Source: an uncultured Clostridia bacterium (GTDB taxonomy: Bacteria > Bacillota > Clostridia > Saccharofermentanales > Saccharofermentanaceae). Taken from it: a stretch of 63,628 nucleotides of DNA. This document shows positions 9,056 to 17,345 of this stretch, piece after piece; the stretch's first letter is position 1, and the number at the start of each line of letters is the position of its first letter. The position numbers and the translations under genes were made by a program. Under the pieces are notes generated by a model that saw nothing but the letters and a program-made list of their open reading frames with translations, was not told where the DNA came from and searched no databases. The stretch spans positions 1-63,628 of the forward strand of contig CAMVGO010000007.1 in NCBI GenBank assembly GCA_947167045.1. The letters are read 5' to 3'.

Positions 9056-10474
9056 ATGGCTAAGAAGACTACTTTTTTCTGCAAGGAATGCGGTTACGAG
9101 ACCTCGGGATGGATGGGCAGATGCCCCGGCTGCGGCATGTTCAACACATTCGTCGAAGCCCCGTCTACGAAGGAACCCGCTAAGGCAAAAACTGATTCCC
9201 CGGCGCTTACCGCAAATCGTTATTCATGGACTGATTCCGCGGTAACGGTAAGACTTAAGGATGCGGGAAAAGAGACATACAAGAGACACTCGACCGGCAT
9301 GGCAAGCCTGGACAGGCTTTTCGGAGGCGGAGTCACCGAAGGCTCCGTTACTCTCGTCGCCGGCGAACCCGGCATAGGAAAATCCACCATACTCATGCAG
9401 CTTGCCGACGCATATCAGGCTGACGGTGAAGTCCTCTACATCTCCGGAGAGGAATCACCAGCCCAGATAGGCATGCGCGCATCAAGGCTCAAGATAAAAA
9501 GAGACATCCTCATTTGCGGAGAGACGAGGTTCGAAGCGATCGCCGAGCAGATAAAGATGCACAAGCCGTGCCTGGCCATCGTTGATTCCATACAGACTCT
9601 CTATTCCGAACAGGTGGCGGGAACGCCCGGCGGAGTCGCGCAGATACGCGAAGTCGCTGCAGGTCTCATCAGGATCGCAAAGACAAACAACATCACTGTC
9701 ATAATGGTCGGACACATAGCCAAGGACGGCTCGATCGCGGGACCGAAAACCATAGAACACATGGTCGACACGGTATTGAGCTTTGAGGGTGATACCACAG
9801 GCGGATACAGGATAATCAGGTCCGCAAAGAACAGATTCGGCCGCAGCAACGAGATAAGCTTTTTCGAGATGGGTGAGACAGGTCTCATCCCGGTCGACAG
9901 TTCCAAGGCACTGCTTGTAGCGGGAAGACCTCTTAACAGCCCGGGCTCCGTGCTCACTTCAACGCTCGAGGGCAACGACGCCCTGACCATCGAAGTCCAG
10001 GCTCTCTGCACCGAGACTGTCTACCCCAATCCCCAGAGGATGACGTCAGGTCCGGAAAGAGGCCGCGTTCTCATGCTGCTTGCCGTATGCGAGAAGATAC
10101 TTTCACTGGGACTTACATCCAAAGACTGCTTCATAAATGTCATTGGCGGACTGAAGGTTAGCGATCCTGCCACGGATCTTGCCGTCTGCATCGCGGCCGT
10201 ATCTTCCGCGAGAGGGGTCAGCTGCCGTGCAGACACGCTGATTCTGGGTGAGGTAGGACTGTCAGGCGAGATCAGGCCTGTCAGCAGGATCCTGAAAAGG
10301 TGCCTTACCGCCGCAAAACTCGGCATAAAGACAGTCGTTCTTCCCGGAAGTTCGAAGGATGCTTTGGAGAAAGAACTCTCCGGTCTCTCGTCCGGCGCAT
10401 TCGGAGATGATCCCGTGCCTGAATTCATTTATGCGGATAATCTTAAGGAAGCCGTCGATATCCTTTTTTCATGA
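9056..10474 (+). CDS. radA: DNA repair protein RadA
   Basis: 472 residues from the ATG at 9056 (MAKKTTFFCKECGYE); an upstream in-frame ATG at 9005 precedes the predicted -10 box and is unlikely. RadA is a RecA-like ATPase that promotes branch migration during recombination repair. Seen in order: an N-terminal four-cysteine zinc motif (CKECGYE...CPGCG), Walker A GEPGIGKST, the RadA-specific KNRFG motif (SAKNRFGRSNE), and a C-terminal Lon-protease-like domain (GEVGLSGEIRPV). All signature motifs are intact and the length is normal. The stop is followed by ispD after 18 bases, so the two are probably cotranscribed. Confidence 0.95.
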   Translation: MAKKTTFFCKECGYETSGWMGRCPGCGMFNTFVEAPSTKEPAKAKTDSPALTANRYSWTDSAVTVRLKDAGKETYKRHSTGMASLDRLFGGGVTEGSVTLVAGEPGIGKSTILMQLADAYQADGEVLYISGEESPAQIGMRASRLKIKRDILICGETRFEAIAEQIKMHKPCLAIVDSIQTLYSEQVAGTPGGVAQIREVAAGLIRIAKTNNITVIMVGHIAKDGSIAGPKTIEHMVDTVLSFEGDTTGGYRIIRSAKNRFGRSNEISFFEMGETGLIPVDSSKALLVAGRPLNSPGSVLTSTLEGNDALTIEVQALCTETVYPNPQRMTSGPERGRVLMLLAVCEKILSLGLTSKDCFINVIGGLKVSDPATDLAVCIAAVSSARGVSCRADTLILGEVGLSGEIRPVSRILKRCLTAAKLGIKTVVLPGSSKDALEKELSGLSSGAFGDDPVPEFIYADNLKEAVDILFS

Positions 10475-10492
10475 TCTGAACGAGGTGCTGTT

Positions 10493-11242
10493 ATGAACCG
10501 TAAATGCTTTTTTCTCATCCCTGCCGCAGGAAGCGGAACCCGCATGGGCGCCGGTCAGCCGAAGCTCATGAGAAACGTTGAGGGCAGTCCCGTCATCCTG
10601 AGGACGCTCGGTGCTCTCGCCGGAGTTGCAAGAGAAAGCTATGCCGGATTTGAATACAGGATGGTGATCGTAACGACACCTGATCTCATCGGCATCCTTA
10701 AGGCAATGTGTGCGGAATATTTTCCTGACATCACCACGGTATTCACATTGGGAGGCGATACGAGAACAGGATCTGTCGCTCTCGGACTTGATGCGATCAC
10801 AGATGCCGGAGAAGACGACCTGGTGCTGGTTCACGACGGTGCACGGTGCCTCGTTACACGCGAAGAGATCACCGCGTGCATCGATGGACTTAAGGATCAC
10901 ACGGTCTGTGCTTCCGCCGTCCCCGTCAAGAATACCCTGAAGGAAGTCGAGATCACTCCGTCGGGCGAAGTCAGGGTTACGGATACACCCGACAGATCGA
11001 GATTTTTCGAGATACTCACTCCCCAGGGATTCAGATACAAAGACATCCGCATGTGCTATACAAGAGCAATAGAGGACAATGTGACCGCGACCGATGATAC
11101 CGCACTGGCAGAAGCATACGGGCTTGATGTCTTTCTTACCGGGGGACTTTATTCAAACCTTAAGATCACGACACCCGAGGACATTGCCATAGCATCAGAG
11201 ATCGTCAGATCACGCGGAGAGAGCGAACCTTTTCACGACTGA
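10493..11242 (+). CDS. ispD: 2-C-methyl-D-erythritol 4-phosphate cytidylyltransferase
   Basis: 249 residues, ATG with GAGGTG site. IspD transfers CMP from CTP to methylerythritol 4-phosphate in the non-mevalonate isoprenoid pathway, in the cytosol. The nucleotide-binding N-terminus (IPAAGSGTRMGAGQPKLM), the central HDGARCLVT segment and the C-terminal TDDTALAEAYG are the family signatures; the usual GxPKQ is GQPKL here. It follows radA closely and is convergent with ispF, whose stop codon lies only three bases away, so the two successive-pathway genes face each other rather than sharing a transcript. No terminator separates them. Confidence 0.93.
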   Translation: MNRKCFFLIPAAGSGTRMGAGQPKLMRNVEGSPVILRTLGALAGVARESYAGFEYRMVIVTTPDLIGILKAMCAEYFPDITTVFTLGGDTRTGSVALGLDAITDAGEDDLVLVHDGARCLVTREEITACIDGLKDHTVCASAVPVKNTLKEVEITPSGEVRVTDTPDRSRFFEILTPQGFRYKDIRMCYTRAIEDNVTATDDTALAEAYGLDVFLTGGLYSNLKITTPEDIAIASEIVRSRGESEPFHD

Positions 11243-11245
11243 TGT

Positions 11246-11740
11246 TCAGATCTCTTTCGCAAATGTGAGGATGCAGAAAACCTGTATTCCCTCACCGCGC
11301 CCGAAACCTGTCAGTCTCTCGCCGGTCGTGGCAGTAATGCCGACAGCTGCTGCCGGGATATCAAGTATCTTTCCGACAGATTCCTTCATCTGCGGAATAT
11401 GGGGCATGAGCTTGGGCTTAAGGCATTCGATGGTCAGAGAACAGTGGATGATCTTACCGTCAGTCAGATATTCAAGCGCTTTCCTGAGATAAACGGAACT
11501 GTCCTTTATCCCTTCTCCGAGGCAGAGCTTGTCAGCTTCCCCGCCCAGGATGTTCACGCCCGTGAAACCTGAGACGGCATTCGTTATCGCATGATAGACG
11601 ACATCACCGTCGCTGTTTGCGACTATGGGCTTATCAAAAGGAATATCGATTCCTCCGAGCCTTATGGAAGTCTCACCGCAAGGATCTCCGAATCTGTGGC
11701 TGTCCTGTCCTATCGTGCTTACAGAAATAATATTTCCCAT
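11246..11740 (-). CDS. ispF: 2-C-methyl-D-erythritol 2,4-cyclodiphosphate synthase, divergent type
   Basis: 164 residues. The ATG at 11740 was chosen because AAGGTG lies 7 bases upstream; the in-frame GTG at 11749 is part of that site. IspF cyclises the CDP-methylerythritol phosphate intermediate with loss of CMP. The metal ligands are kept: DxH in GQDSHRF and the later His in SDGDVVYH. The C-terminal TATTGERLTGFGRGEG is canonical. The His of the usual AHSDGD is Asn here, and the flap loop normally reading GDIG...PDTDP is replaced by NILGGEADKLCLGEGIKDSS. I believe other anaerobes carry this variant, but that is recollection. It is the last gene of the mrp operon. Confidence 0.88.
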   Translation of the reverse strand: MGNIISVSTIGQDSHRFGDPCGETSIRLGGIDIPFDKPIVANSDGDVVYHAITNAVSGFTGVNILGGEADKLCLGEGIKDSSVYLRKALEYLTDGKIIHCSLTIECLKPKLMPHIPQMKESVGKILDIPAAAVGITATTGERLTGFGRGEGIQVFCILTFAKEI

Positions 11741-11750
11741 GTTAATCACC

Positions 11751-12272
11751 TTAAGCTATTCCGTTGCTCTGAAGCCATGAAATCACATCATTTACGGTCC
11801 AATAACCGTAAGAACTGCTGTTAAACACCTGATCGTTCTGCCCTGCTCTCACCAGAACGAATTCCGGAACGGCTTCAATATCATATTTCTCCATCAGGTC
11901 ACGGTATTCCATCGCATCGAGCATGAGCACCGTCAGTTTTCCGTTGTAGAGCTGAGCCACATCCTCCATAGAGGCAGTCACTTCAGCACCCTCATTTGAC
12001 ATCGAACTGTAGAAATAGATCAGGAACGTGTTGCCGGAACCCATGAGACCTTCAAGATCGGTTACCTCGCGGTACTGGATACCGTAACACGGATTGCCGT
12101 CATCATCGAGTTCATCCTCGACTCTTTCATATACCATGCAGACCGCCGGAGCACTGTATGAATAGTCTCCGAGAAAAGCGTTTAACGGATTCTGTTCCTG
12201 CCCGGAACATGAACAGAAGATCAGAACCGCGGCGAGCAGTGCGGTCAGCACAAGCTGTGCTCTGTATCTCAC
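11751..12272 (-). CDS. Thioredoxin-fold lipoprotein without the CxxC pair
   Basis: 173 residues, GTG start overlapping the mrp stop (GTGA), so translation is probably coupled. A short signal peptide ends in a lipobox-like LIFCSC, suggesting a lipid-anchored protein outside the membrane. The C-terminal 100 residues fit a thioredoxin fold: a strand FLIYFYSS where the active site normally begins, then the cis-proline segment IEAVPEFVLVRAG. At the position of the redox CxxC the sequence reads SSMSNEG, with no cysteine. It is therefore unlikely to be an oxidoreductase and may instead bind a partner. It sits between an Fe-S carrier gene and ispF. Confidence 0.7.
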   Translation of the reverse strand: MRYRAQLVLTALLAAVLIFCSCSGQEQNPLNAFLGDYSYSAPAVCMVYERVEDELDDDGNPCYGIQYREVTDLEGLMGSGNTFLIYFYSSMSNEGAEVTASMEDVAQLYNGKLTVLMLDAMEYRDLMEKYDIEAVPEFVLVRAGQNDQVFNSSSYGYWTVNDVISWLQSNGIA

Positions 12273-13111
12273 TTTCCGATCAGTCCGATCGCCATCGCGG
12301 TCGTTCCTTCGAGCAAGTCGTCACTTACCTTCTCGGCATTTCCGGAATCCACCAGTTTTGTAACCTCGGGATCGAGCGGCATCCTGTCAGTAACCTTTGA
12401 ACCGATCTCGGCTGCAGACTTCTCGATGGAAGATCCGTCGCCGTAGAGTCTGATCTCCTCACCGCAGTGAGGGCACTTTACATAACTCATGTTCTCGACC
12501 ATTCCGAGAACCGGAACCTTCATCATGGAGGCCATGTTGCGCGCCTTGTTTACGATCATGGATACAAGATCCTGACTCGTGGCGACAAGAACTATTCCGT
12601 CGAGCGGGATAGCCTGGAATACCGTGAGCGGAACATCGCCTGTTCCCGGCGGCATGTCGATGAGAAGGACATCGAGAGGACCCCAGTTGACCTGTCCCCA
12701 GAACTGTTTGATGAGTGAATTGAGAACCGGACCTCTCCAGATAACGGGAGCTTCCTTATCTTCAAGGACCAGATTTACGCTTACAGTCTTTATCCCGGTG
12801 GAAGTCAGAGCGGGTTCGATAAGCTGCTCATCATTTGCCCTGAGGTTTTCCGAAAGGCCGAAAGACTGCGGTATCGAAGGACCCGTAACATCAGCATCCA
12901 TGATGCCGACCTTATATCCTTTTCTCGCGAGCTGTACGGCAAGAACGGATGTAACGAACGACTTTCCGACGCCGCCCTTTCCGCTTGCTATACCGATAAC
13001 CGTTTTAATTGACGAACCTGCCGCAAGAGGGTCTTTACCCAGTGCGGACGGGCATGAATCCTGGGAAGTGCAGCCGTTCTTTGACGGACAAGAATCACAT
13101 GCTGTTGACAT
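12269..13111 (-). CDS. mrp: Mrp/NBP35-family P-loop ATPase, Fe-S cluster carrier
   Basis: 280 residues, ATG with AAGGAG site. Mrp/ApbC proteins are dimeric ATPases that hold and deliver Fe-S clusters in the cytosol. The deviant Walker A GKGGVGKS is present near residue 45, followed by MDADVTGPSIP, and the cluster-binding CPHC pair lies in VKCPHCGEEIRLYG. In addition the N-terminus has four cysteines (C5, C8, C14, C20), spaced CX2CX5CX5C, resembling the N-terminal cluster site of eukaryotic NBP35; many anaerobe Mrp proteins have something similar. It is first in an operon with the thioredoxin-like lipoprotein and ispF, under its own strong promoter. Confidence 0.92.
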   Translation of the reverse strand: MSTACDSCPSKNGCTSQDSCPSALGKDPLAAGSSIKTVIGIASGKGGVGKSFVTSVLAVQLARKGYKVGIMDADVTGPSIPQSFGLSENLRANDEQLIEPALTSTGIKTVSVNLVLEDKEAPVIWRGPVLNSLIKQFWGQVNWGPLDVLLIDMPPGTGDVPLTVFQAIPLDGIVLVATSQDLVSMIVNKARNMASMMKVPVLGMVENMSYVKCPHCGEEIRLYGDGSSIEKSAAEIGSKVTDRMPLDPEVTKLVDSGNAEKVSDDLLEGTTAMAIGLIGK

Positions 13112-13140
13112 ATTTGGATCTCCTTATTTTTTTCGTGTTC

Positions 13141-13169
13141 ATTATATGTAAATCACGTTGTTTTTTCAA
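13141..13169 (-). promoter_or_regulatory. Promoter of the mrp operon
   Basis: On the minus strand TTGAAA (13164-13169), a 17-base spacer and a perfect TATAAT (13141-13146), ending 29 bases before the mrp ATG. The arrangement is close to consensus for the housekeeping sigma factor. Confidence 0.8.
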
Positions 13170-13183
13170 TTTTGCCGTCAGTA

Positions 13184-14167
13184 TCAGGCATCTGCCTTCT
13201 GAAGCGGATCAGTGACTTCGTCTTCACCGATATCAAAGAGCTCGTCATTGACGTTCTCAGTCTTTCTCTTGATCAGTCTCATTACCGCGGCGCCCGCATC
13301 ACTCGATCTGACCATGACGACCCTGACAAGACGCTGTTCGTTCTTTTTAAACGATCTCACTAAAGAACCCATTGCGTTCGAAGCCTGTTCCCTGGCAAGT
13401 CTCAGGCTCTCCTTCTCCGCTTCGGTGAACTGGTTTGCAAATGCTTTTTCCTCAGCCCTGTGCTGCGCTGCCAGTTCACGCTCCTCCTGACGGTTATCCG
13501 CCAGGAGCTTTCTGTATTGCTCGTAGTGATTTCTCGTAGGCTCGCTTACCGTGACCAGTGTGTCGACAGCTTCGTAGATCTGCGAACCGATCTTGTCGGA
13601 TACGGCTTTGGTCCCGGTGACTACCTTCCCCATTGCTTCGAACTTCTTCTTGAAGCCGACGATGGTTATTATCGTCGTGACAAGGTCGGCAACAAGGATC
13701 AACGTAAAGAAGATGATCAGACCCACCCTGACCGGATAATTGACGTGACCGATGAGCCACTTGACCGCGGGATGAAGCACATAGATACCGAGAGAGGCTG
13801 CGATACCCCAGTAGATAAAGAATCTCAGACAGATATAACCGCGGAAATTGAGCTTGTAATCCGAATAATCCCACCAGCGCATATGGAAGATGTGGTAGAG
13901 GATAACGCCGGCGATGAGCTCAACTACGGTGCAGGCTGCAGCCATTCCGAAAAATATGATCAGGAAGTTGTCCCTGAACGGTTCGAATATCCATATGGCC
14001 GCATAAAAGCCAAGACCGTAGACCGGACAGAGAGGACCTGCCAAAAATCCCCTGTTTATGAACTTTCCTTCGGTGATGCCGTAGTATACGACTTCAACAA
14101 CCCATCCTACAAAACTGTATATGAAGAACATCAGGTAGGATTCGATAAAAGGATAGGGTAAACTCAT
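13184..14167 (-). CDS. CmpB-type (putative ABC-transporter type IV) membrane protein with cytoplasmic coiled tail
   Basis: 327 residues, ATG overlapping the upstream methyltransferase stop (ATGA). The N-terminal 170 residues match the CmpB-like membrane family (SFVGWVVEVVYYGITEGKFINRG, here cut: YSFVGWVVEVVYYG, then NRGFLAGPLCPVYGLG), with about five TM helices. Despite its name, this family has no proven transport role. After the last helix a charged, probably helical region of about 100 residues (rich in Glu, Arg, Ala, Gln) and an acidic tail face the cytosol. It ends the oxidoreductase-queT-methyltransferase operon. No clear terminator separates it from the mrp promoter. Confidence 0.75.
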   Translation of the reverse strand: MSLPYPFIESYLMFFIYSFVGWVVEVVYYGITEGKFINRGFLAGPLCPVYGLGFYAAIWIFEPFRDNFLIIFFGMAAACTVVELIAGVILYHIFHMRWWDYSDYKLNFRGYICLRFFIYWGIAASLGIYVLHPAVKWLIGHVNYPVRVGLIIFFTLILVADLVTTIITIVGFKKKFEAMGKVVTGTKAVSDKIGSQIYEAVDTLVTVSEPTRNHYEQYRKLLADNRQEERELAAQHRAEEKAFANQFTEAEKESLRLAREQASNAMGSLVRSFKKNEQRLVRVVMVRSSDAGAAVMRLIKRKTENVNDELFDIGEDEVTDPLQKADA

Positions 14168-14775
14168 TCTTTCCTGGACCTCATTACCCTGTATCCGCCG
14201 TCTATGGACAGAGTCTCACAGTTGCCGAACAGTTCATTAAGTTTGTCCATCGTTGACGGAGCTCCCTGCTTACGCTGAAGAACGACATAAAGGTATCCGC
14301 CAGGATTGAGCTGGTCGTAAGCCTGTTCATAAAAACCGAATACGGTCTGTTTTCCGGCTCTTACCGGAGGGTTCGTCGCGATTATGTCGAACCGCTCTTC
14401 CCTTACGGCAAATAAGATATCACTCGACATGAAACGGCAGTTTACGCCGTTGTTTATCGCATTCTCCCTTGCAAGTGCAACAGCCCTTGAATTGATATCC
14501 ACACCCGTGACGTCAAAAGCCATAAAGCATGACTTGATAACGATGCCGACTATGCCGACGCCGCAGCCCAGGTCTGCGAAGCGCTCCATCTTGGGACCTC
14601 TTTCCTTGATATCCTTCACGAGTGTCTCGATGAGGAGATTTGTACCGAAGTCGACATTCTTTCTCGAGAAGACTGCCGAATCCGTAAAGAATTCGAAATT
14701 GATGCCGTTCATCCTGTAAGGGATCGTCTTACGGTCTGACGGAGTTATGGGGTTAGGGTCAAAATACTGTGTCAT
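14164..14775 (-). CDS. RsmC-type small-domain class I SAM methyltransferase
   Basis: 203 residues, ATG overlapping the queT stop (ATGA). It matches the C-terminal catalytic domain of the RsmC/RlmG guanine-N2 rRNA methyltransferases: the N-terminal FFTDSAVFSRKNVDFGTNLL, the SAM-binding DLGCGVGIVG, the acidic VTGVDINSRAVALA and the catalytic NPPV (TNPPVRAG). Single-domain versions are common in Bacillota (YbxB-like) and their exact rRNA target is often untested. It is translationally coupled on both sides, between a queuosine-precursor transporter and the CmpB-type protein. Confidence 0.85.
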   Translation of the reverse strand: MTQYFDPNPITPSDRKTIPYRMNGINFEFFTDSAVFSRKNVDFGTNLLIETLVKDIKERGPKMERFADLGCGVGIVGIVIKSCFMAFDVTGVDINSRAVALARENAINNGVNCRFMSSDILFAVREERFDIIATNPPVRAGKQTVFGFYEQAYDQLNPGGYLYVVLQRKQGAPSTMDKLNELFGNCETLSIDGGYRVMRSRKE

Positions 14776-15308
14776 GGCAATCTTTTCTTTAATCCTGTTT
14801 TCTCCATTACCAACATGAGCGGTATGCCTAATACCAGCAGCAGAACAGCTTCGCTGCCCGCTACTGAGAGCATACTTAAGAGCACGGCCTGGAGTGTGAC
14901 CGAGCTTCCGCTGTCAACCAAAAGGAACGGAAGATATCCGCCGACGATAAGGCCGTTTACGGCGATCGGCGGGATAAGTCCGAGCCACTTATTCTTTTTT
15001 CCGATGAAATAAGACAAAATGCCTGCAATAAGCGTGGCCAGAGAGCCGCCTATAACATCCACCGGACCGAGATTTCCCGGATTGATGAGATTCGCGATAA
15101 AGCACCCGAGCGTAACACCGGGGATCATTCCCCACGAAAAGATCGTGAAGATGGCCATTACTTCGGCGATCCTCACCTGGATGGGGCCGTATGCGATATT
15201 TGCAAAAGGCGCCGTAAAAACAACATAAAGAGCAGCAACGATGCCATTGAAGACAACGAATCTGATCTGCTTTCTGTTATCGGAACTTCCGGATGCGGTA
15301 TCGGCCAT
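14772..15308 (-). CDS. queT: QueT-family ECF transporter substrate-binding subunit
   Basis: 178 residues, ATG, two bases after the oxidoreductase stop. QueT is the membrane substrate-capture (S) subunit of an energy-coupling-factor importer for queuosine precursors. The family patterns YGPIQVRIAEVM and NPGNLGPVDVIGGSLATL are clear, with about five TM helices. The shared ATPase/T-subunit module is not in this window. QueT genes often follow a preQ1 riboswitch, but here the gene is internal to an operon and has no space for one. Confidence 0.88.
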   Translation of the reverse strand: MADTASGSSDNRKQIRFVVFNGIVAALYVVFTAPFANIAYGPIQVRIAEVMAIFTIFSWGMIPGVTLGCFIANLINPGNLGPVDVIGGSLATLIAGILSYFIGKKNKWLGLIPPIAVNGLIVGGYLPFLLVDSGSSVTLQAVLLSMLSVAGSEAVLLLVLGIPLMLVMEKTGLKKRLP

Positions 15309-15310
15309 AT

Positions 15311-16270
15311 TTACATCATCGAGCGGATAGTGTCATTTATCTGGCAGATCCTTACTGTCCTTGCCCAGGGCATCTCGGGAGCCTGGATAAGGCCTGATGA
15401 AATGGCCTTGGCACAGCTCTCAAACTCATAAACATATCCGTGGTCGTAATCGCCCTCAGCTTCGACCTCTTCGAGAAGAGTATCGTTCGGGGCATAGATG
15501 GCAACCTTGCGGTAATTATTGATGTTGCTGAGCTTTATCTTGCCGCGCTCACCGACGATGACACCGTCCCTGTCAGTATCGGCACACATCGTAACGTAGA
15601 AATTACCGAGGATGTTTCCATCTTCTGACTCCATGGAATATGTGGTATCCCTGTCTATTCCGGAGGAAAACTGTCTTGCAAATACTCTTGCAACCTTTAT
15701 GTCGTCTCCCATGAACGAGAGCGCAAAGTTAGTCGTATAAACACCGAGATCCATATAGCTTCCGCCGCCGAGGACCGTGCTGTTGAGCCTCGGAACACTT
15801 GCGATGTCATAACCGAGATTTGCAGTCACATACTTGACTGCTCCGATCCTGCCCTTGCTTATCCATTCAAGGACCTGCTTATGCAGCGGCAGATAGGATG
15901 TCCACATTGCCTCAGCAACGAAAATGCCCCTGTTCTTTGCTTCAAAGAAGATACTGTCCGCTTCGGCCCTGCTCATGGCAAAGGGCTTTTCGACGAGGAT
16001 ATTCTTGTATTCCTTGATGCACATGATCGCATGTTCGTAGTGATATGTGTTCGGTGTCGCGATGTAGATAAGGTCGATCTCGTCAGACTTGGCGAGCTTT
16101 TCATATCCCGTGAACACCTTGGCATCGGGACAATGTGCAGCCGCAAATTTCTTTGCCTTGTTTCTTTCTCTGGAGGCAACGCCCGCTATAACGACGTTCT
16201 TATTGCGCTTCAGACTGTCTGCAACTTTAGCTGCTATGTTTCCGCAACCGAGAATACCAACTCTAAGCAT
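15311..16270 (-). CDS. Gfo/Idh/MocA-family NAD(P)-dependent oxidoreductase
   Basis: 319 residues, ATG with AAGAGGT site. N-terminal Rossmann domain (GILGCGNIAAKVADSL), then the family EKP motif (NILVEKPFAMS), whose Lys takes part in catalysis, and a C-terminal alpha/beta domain (GGGSYMDLGVYTTNFALSF). These enzymes oxidise or reduce sugars, inositols and trans-dihydrodiols; the substrate cannot be told from sequence. First gene of an operon continuing with queT, the methyltransferase and the CmpB-type protein, driven by a near-perfect promoter. Confidence 0.9.
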   Translation of the reverse strand: MLRVGILGCGNIAAKVADSLKRNKNVVIAGVASRERNKAKKFAAAHCPDAKVFTGYEKLAKSDEIDLIYIATPNTYHYEHAIMCIKEYKNILVEKPFAMSRAEADSIFFEAKNRGIFVAEAMWTSYLPLHKQVLEWISKGRIGAVKYVTANLGYDIASVPRLNSTVLGGGSYMDLGVYTTNFALSFMGDDIKVARVFARQFSSGIDRDTTYSMESEDGNILGNFYVTMCADTDRDGVIVGERGKIKLSNINNYRKVAIYAPNDTLLEEVEAEGDYDHGYVYEFESCAKAISSGLIQAPEMPWARTVRICQINDTIRSMM

Positions 16271-16308
16271 ATCCGGACCTCTTATATTTATATTAATATA
16301 ACGCTCTA

Positions 16309-16337
16309 ATTGTATTTTGAGCAGTTCTTTGTGTCAA
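16309..16337 (-). promoter_or_regulatory. Promoter of the oxidoreductase-queT operon
   Basis: On the minus strand a perfect TTGACA (16332-16337), a 17-base spacer and TACAAT (16309-16314). The leader to the ATG at 16270 is only about 32 bases, leaving no room for a riboswitch. Confidence 0.85.
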
Positions 16338-16427
16338 TCTATGTTTTGAACAAGGCCATTATTATAGACAACAGCCTCTGCTTGCTATATTTTTATTCCT
16401 AAAGATTTTTGAAAAAGGAAAATAAAC

Positions 16428-17345
16428 GTGTCGGTCAAATTCCTGGACAGGATGTCGCCCCGCAAGAGAGGCATTATCTATCTTCTGTTATCGTCATTCT
16501 CTTTCGCGTGCATGGCGCTGTTCATCAGCCTTGCCGGAGATATGCCCGTCTTTCAGAAGGCTTTCTTCAGAAATCTCGTGGCGATATTCATGTCTTACTT
16601 CATACTTGCAAGGTCACCCGAAAAGTTCAGGATAAAGAAAGGCTCCATGCCGGGACTCCTGATGCGCGCTTCATTCGGCACCATAGGCATCTTAGGAAAC
16701 TTCTATGCCATCTCGCACACCAACATGTCCGATGCCATGATGCTAAACAAGCTCTCACCTTTTTTCGCGATCCTAACTTCGATAATAGTGCTCAAGGAAG
16801 CTGCCGACAGTTTCCAGTGGGCTGCCATCCTTACCGCTCTCATAGGAGCGATCTTTGTCGTAAAACCTTCTTTCCTCTTCGGAAATCTCGGAGTAAGCGG
16901 AGATGACTTCTTCCCTCTGCTGGTGGCTCTTATCGGCGGCATCAGCGCAGGCATCGCTTATACGTTCTTAAGGAAAGTCACGCTCAATGGAGAACGTCCG
17001 ATAATCGTCGTGGCCTTTTTCTCGACCTTTTCGTGCATTGCGCTCATTCCGTTCATCATATTCACCTATCAGCCTATAACCTTGCAGCAGCTGTTCTTCT
17101 GCTGCATGACAGGCGTATCCGCATGCTTCGGACAGATATTCATATCATCCGCATATGCAGCATGCCCCGCGAAAGAGATATCGATCTACGATTATTCGAC
17201 GGTCATATTCACCGCGCTTCTGGGTCTGATCTTCCTGGGTGATGTTCCTGACTGGCTCAGCATATTGGGATACGCGATAATCATCGGCGCATCCGTGATG
17301 AACTATATGTACAACAATGGTCACTTAAGGTTTAAGAAATCCTGA
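16428..17345 (+). CDS. EamA/DMT-superfamily transporter
   Basis: 305 residues, GTG start with AAAGGAA site. Two EamA repeats with ten predicted TM helices; FRNLVAIFMSY in the first repeat and IYDYSTVIFTALLGLIFLGDVPDWL in the second are typical drug/metabolite transporter patterns. Such proteins usually export amino acids or other small metabolites; the substrate is not predictable. Its last 25 bases overlap the 3-prime end of the convergent HAD gene, and no terminator separates them. Confidence 0.87.
   Translation: MSVKFLDRMSPRKRGIIYLLLSSFSFACMALFISLAGDMPVFQKAFFRNLVAIFMSYFILARSPEKFRIKKGSMPGLLMRASFGTIGILGNFYAISHTNMSDAMMLNKLSPFFAILTSIIVLKEAADSFQWAAILTALIGAIFVVKPSFLFGNLGVSGDDFFPLLVALIGGISAGIAYTFLRKVTLNGERPIIVVAFFSTFSCIALIPFIIFTYQPITLQQLFFCCMTGVSACFGQIFISSAYAACPAKEISIYDYSTVIFTALLGLIFLGDVPDWLSILGYAIIIGASVMNYMYNNGHLRFKKS

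Noticed and set aside
13460..14161. Plus-strand 233-residue open frame opposite the CmpB-type gene
   Set aside because: Shadow of a real gene; the protein is low in hydrophobic clusters and resembles no family.
15309..16300. preQ1 riboswitch expected before queT
   Set aside because: queT is internal to an operon with a two-base gap upstream, and the operon leader is only about 32 bases.
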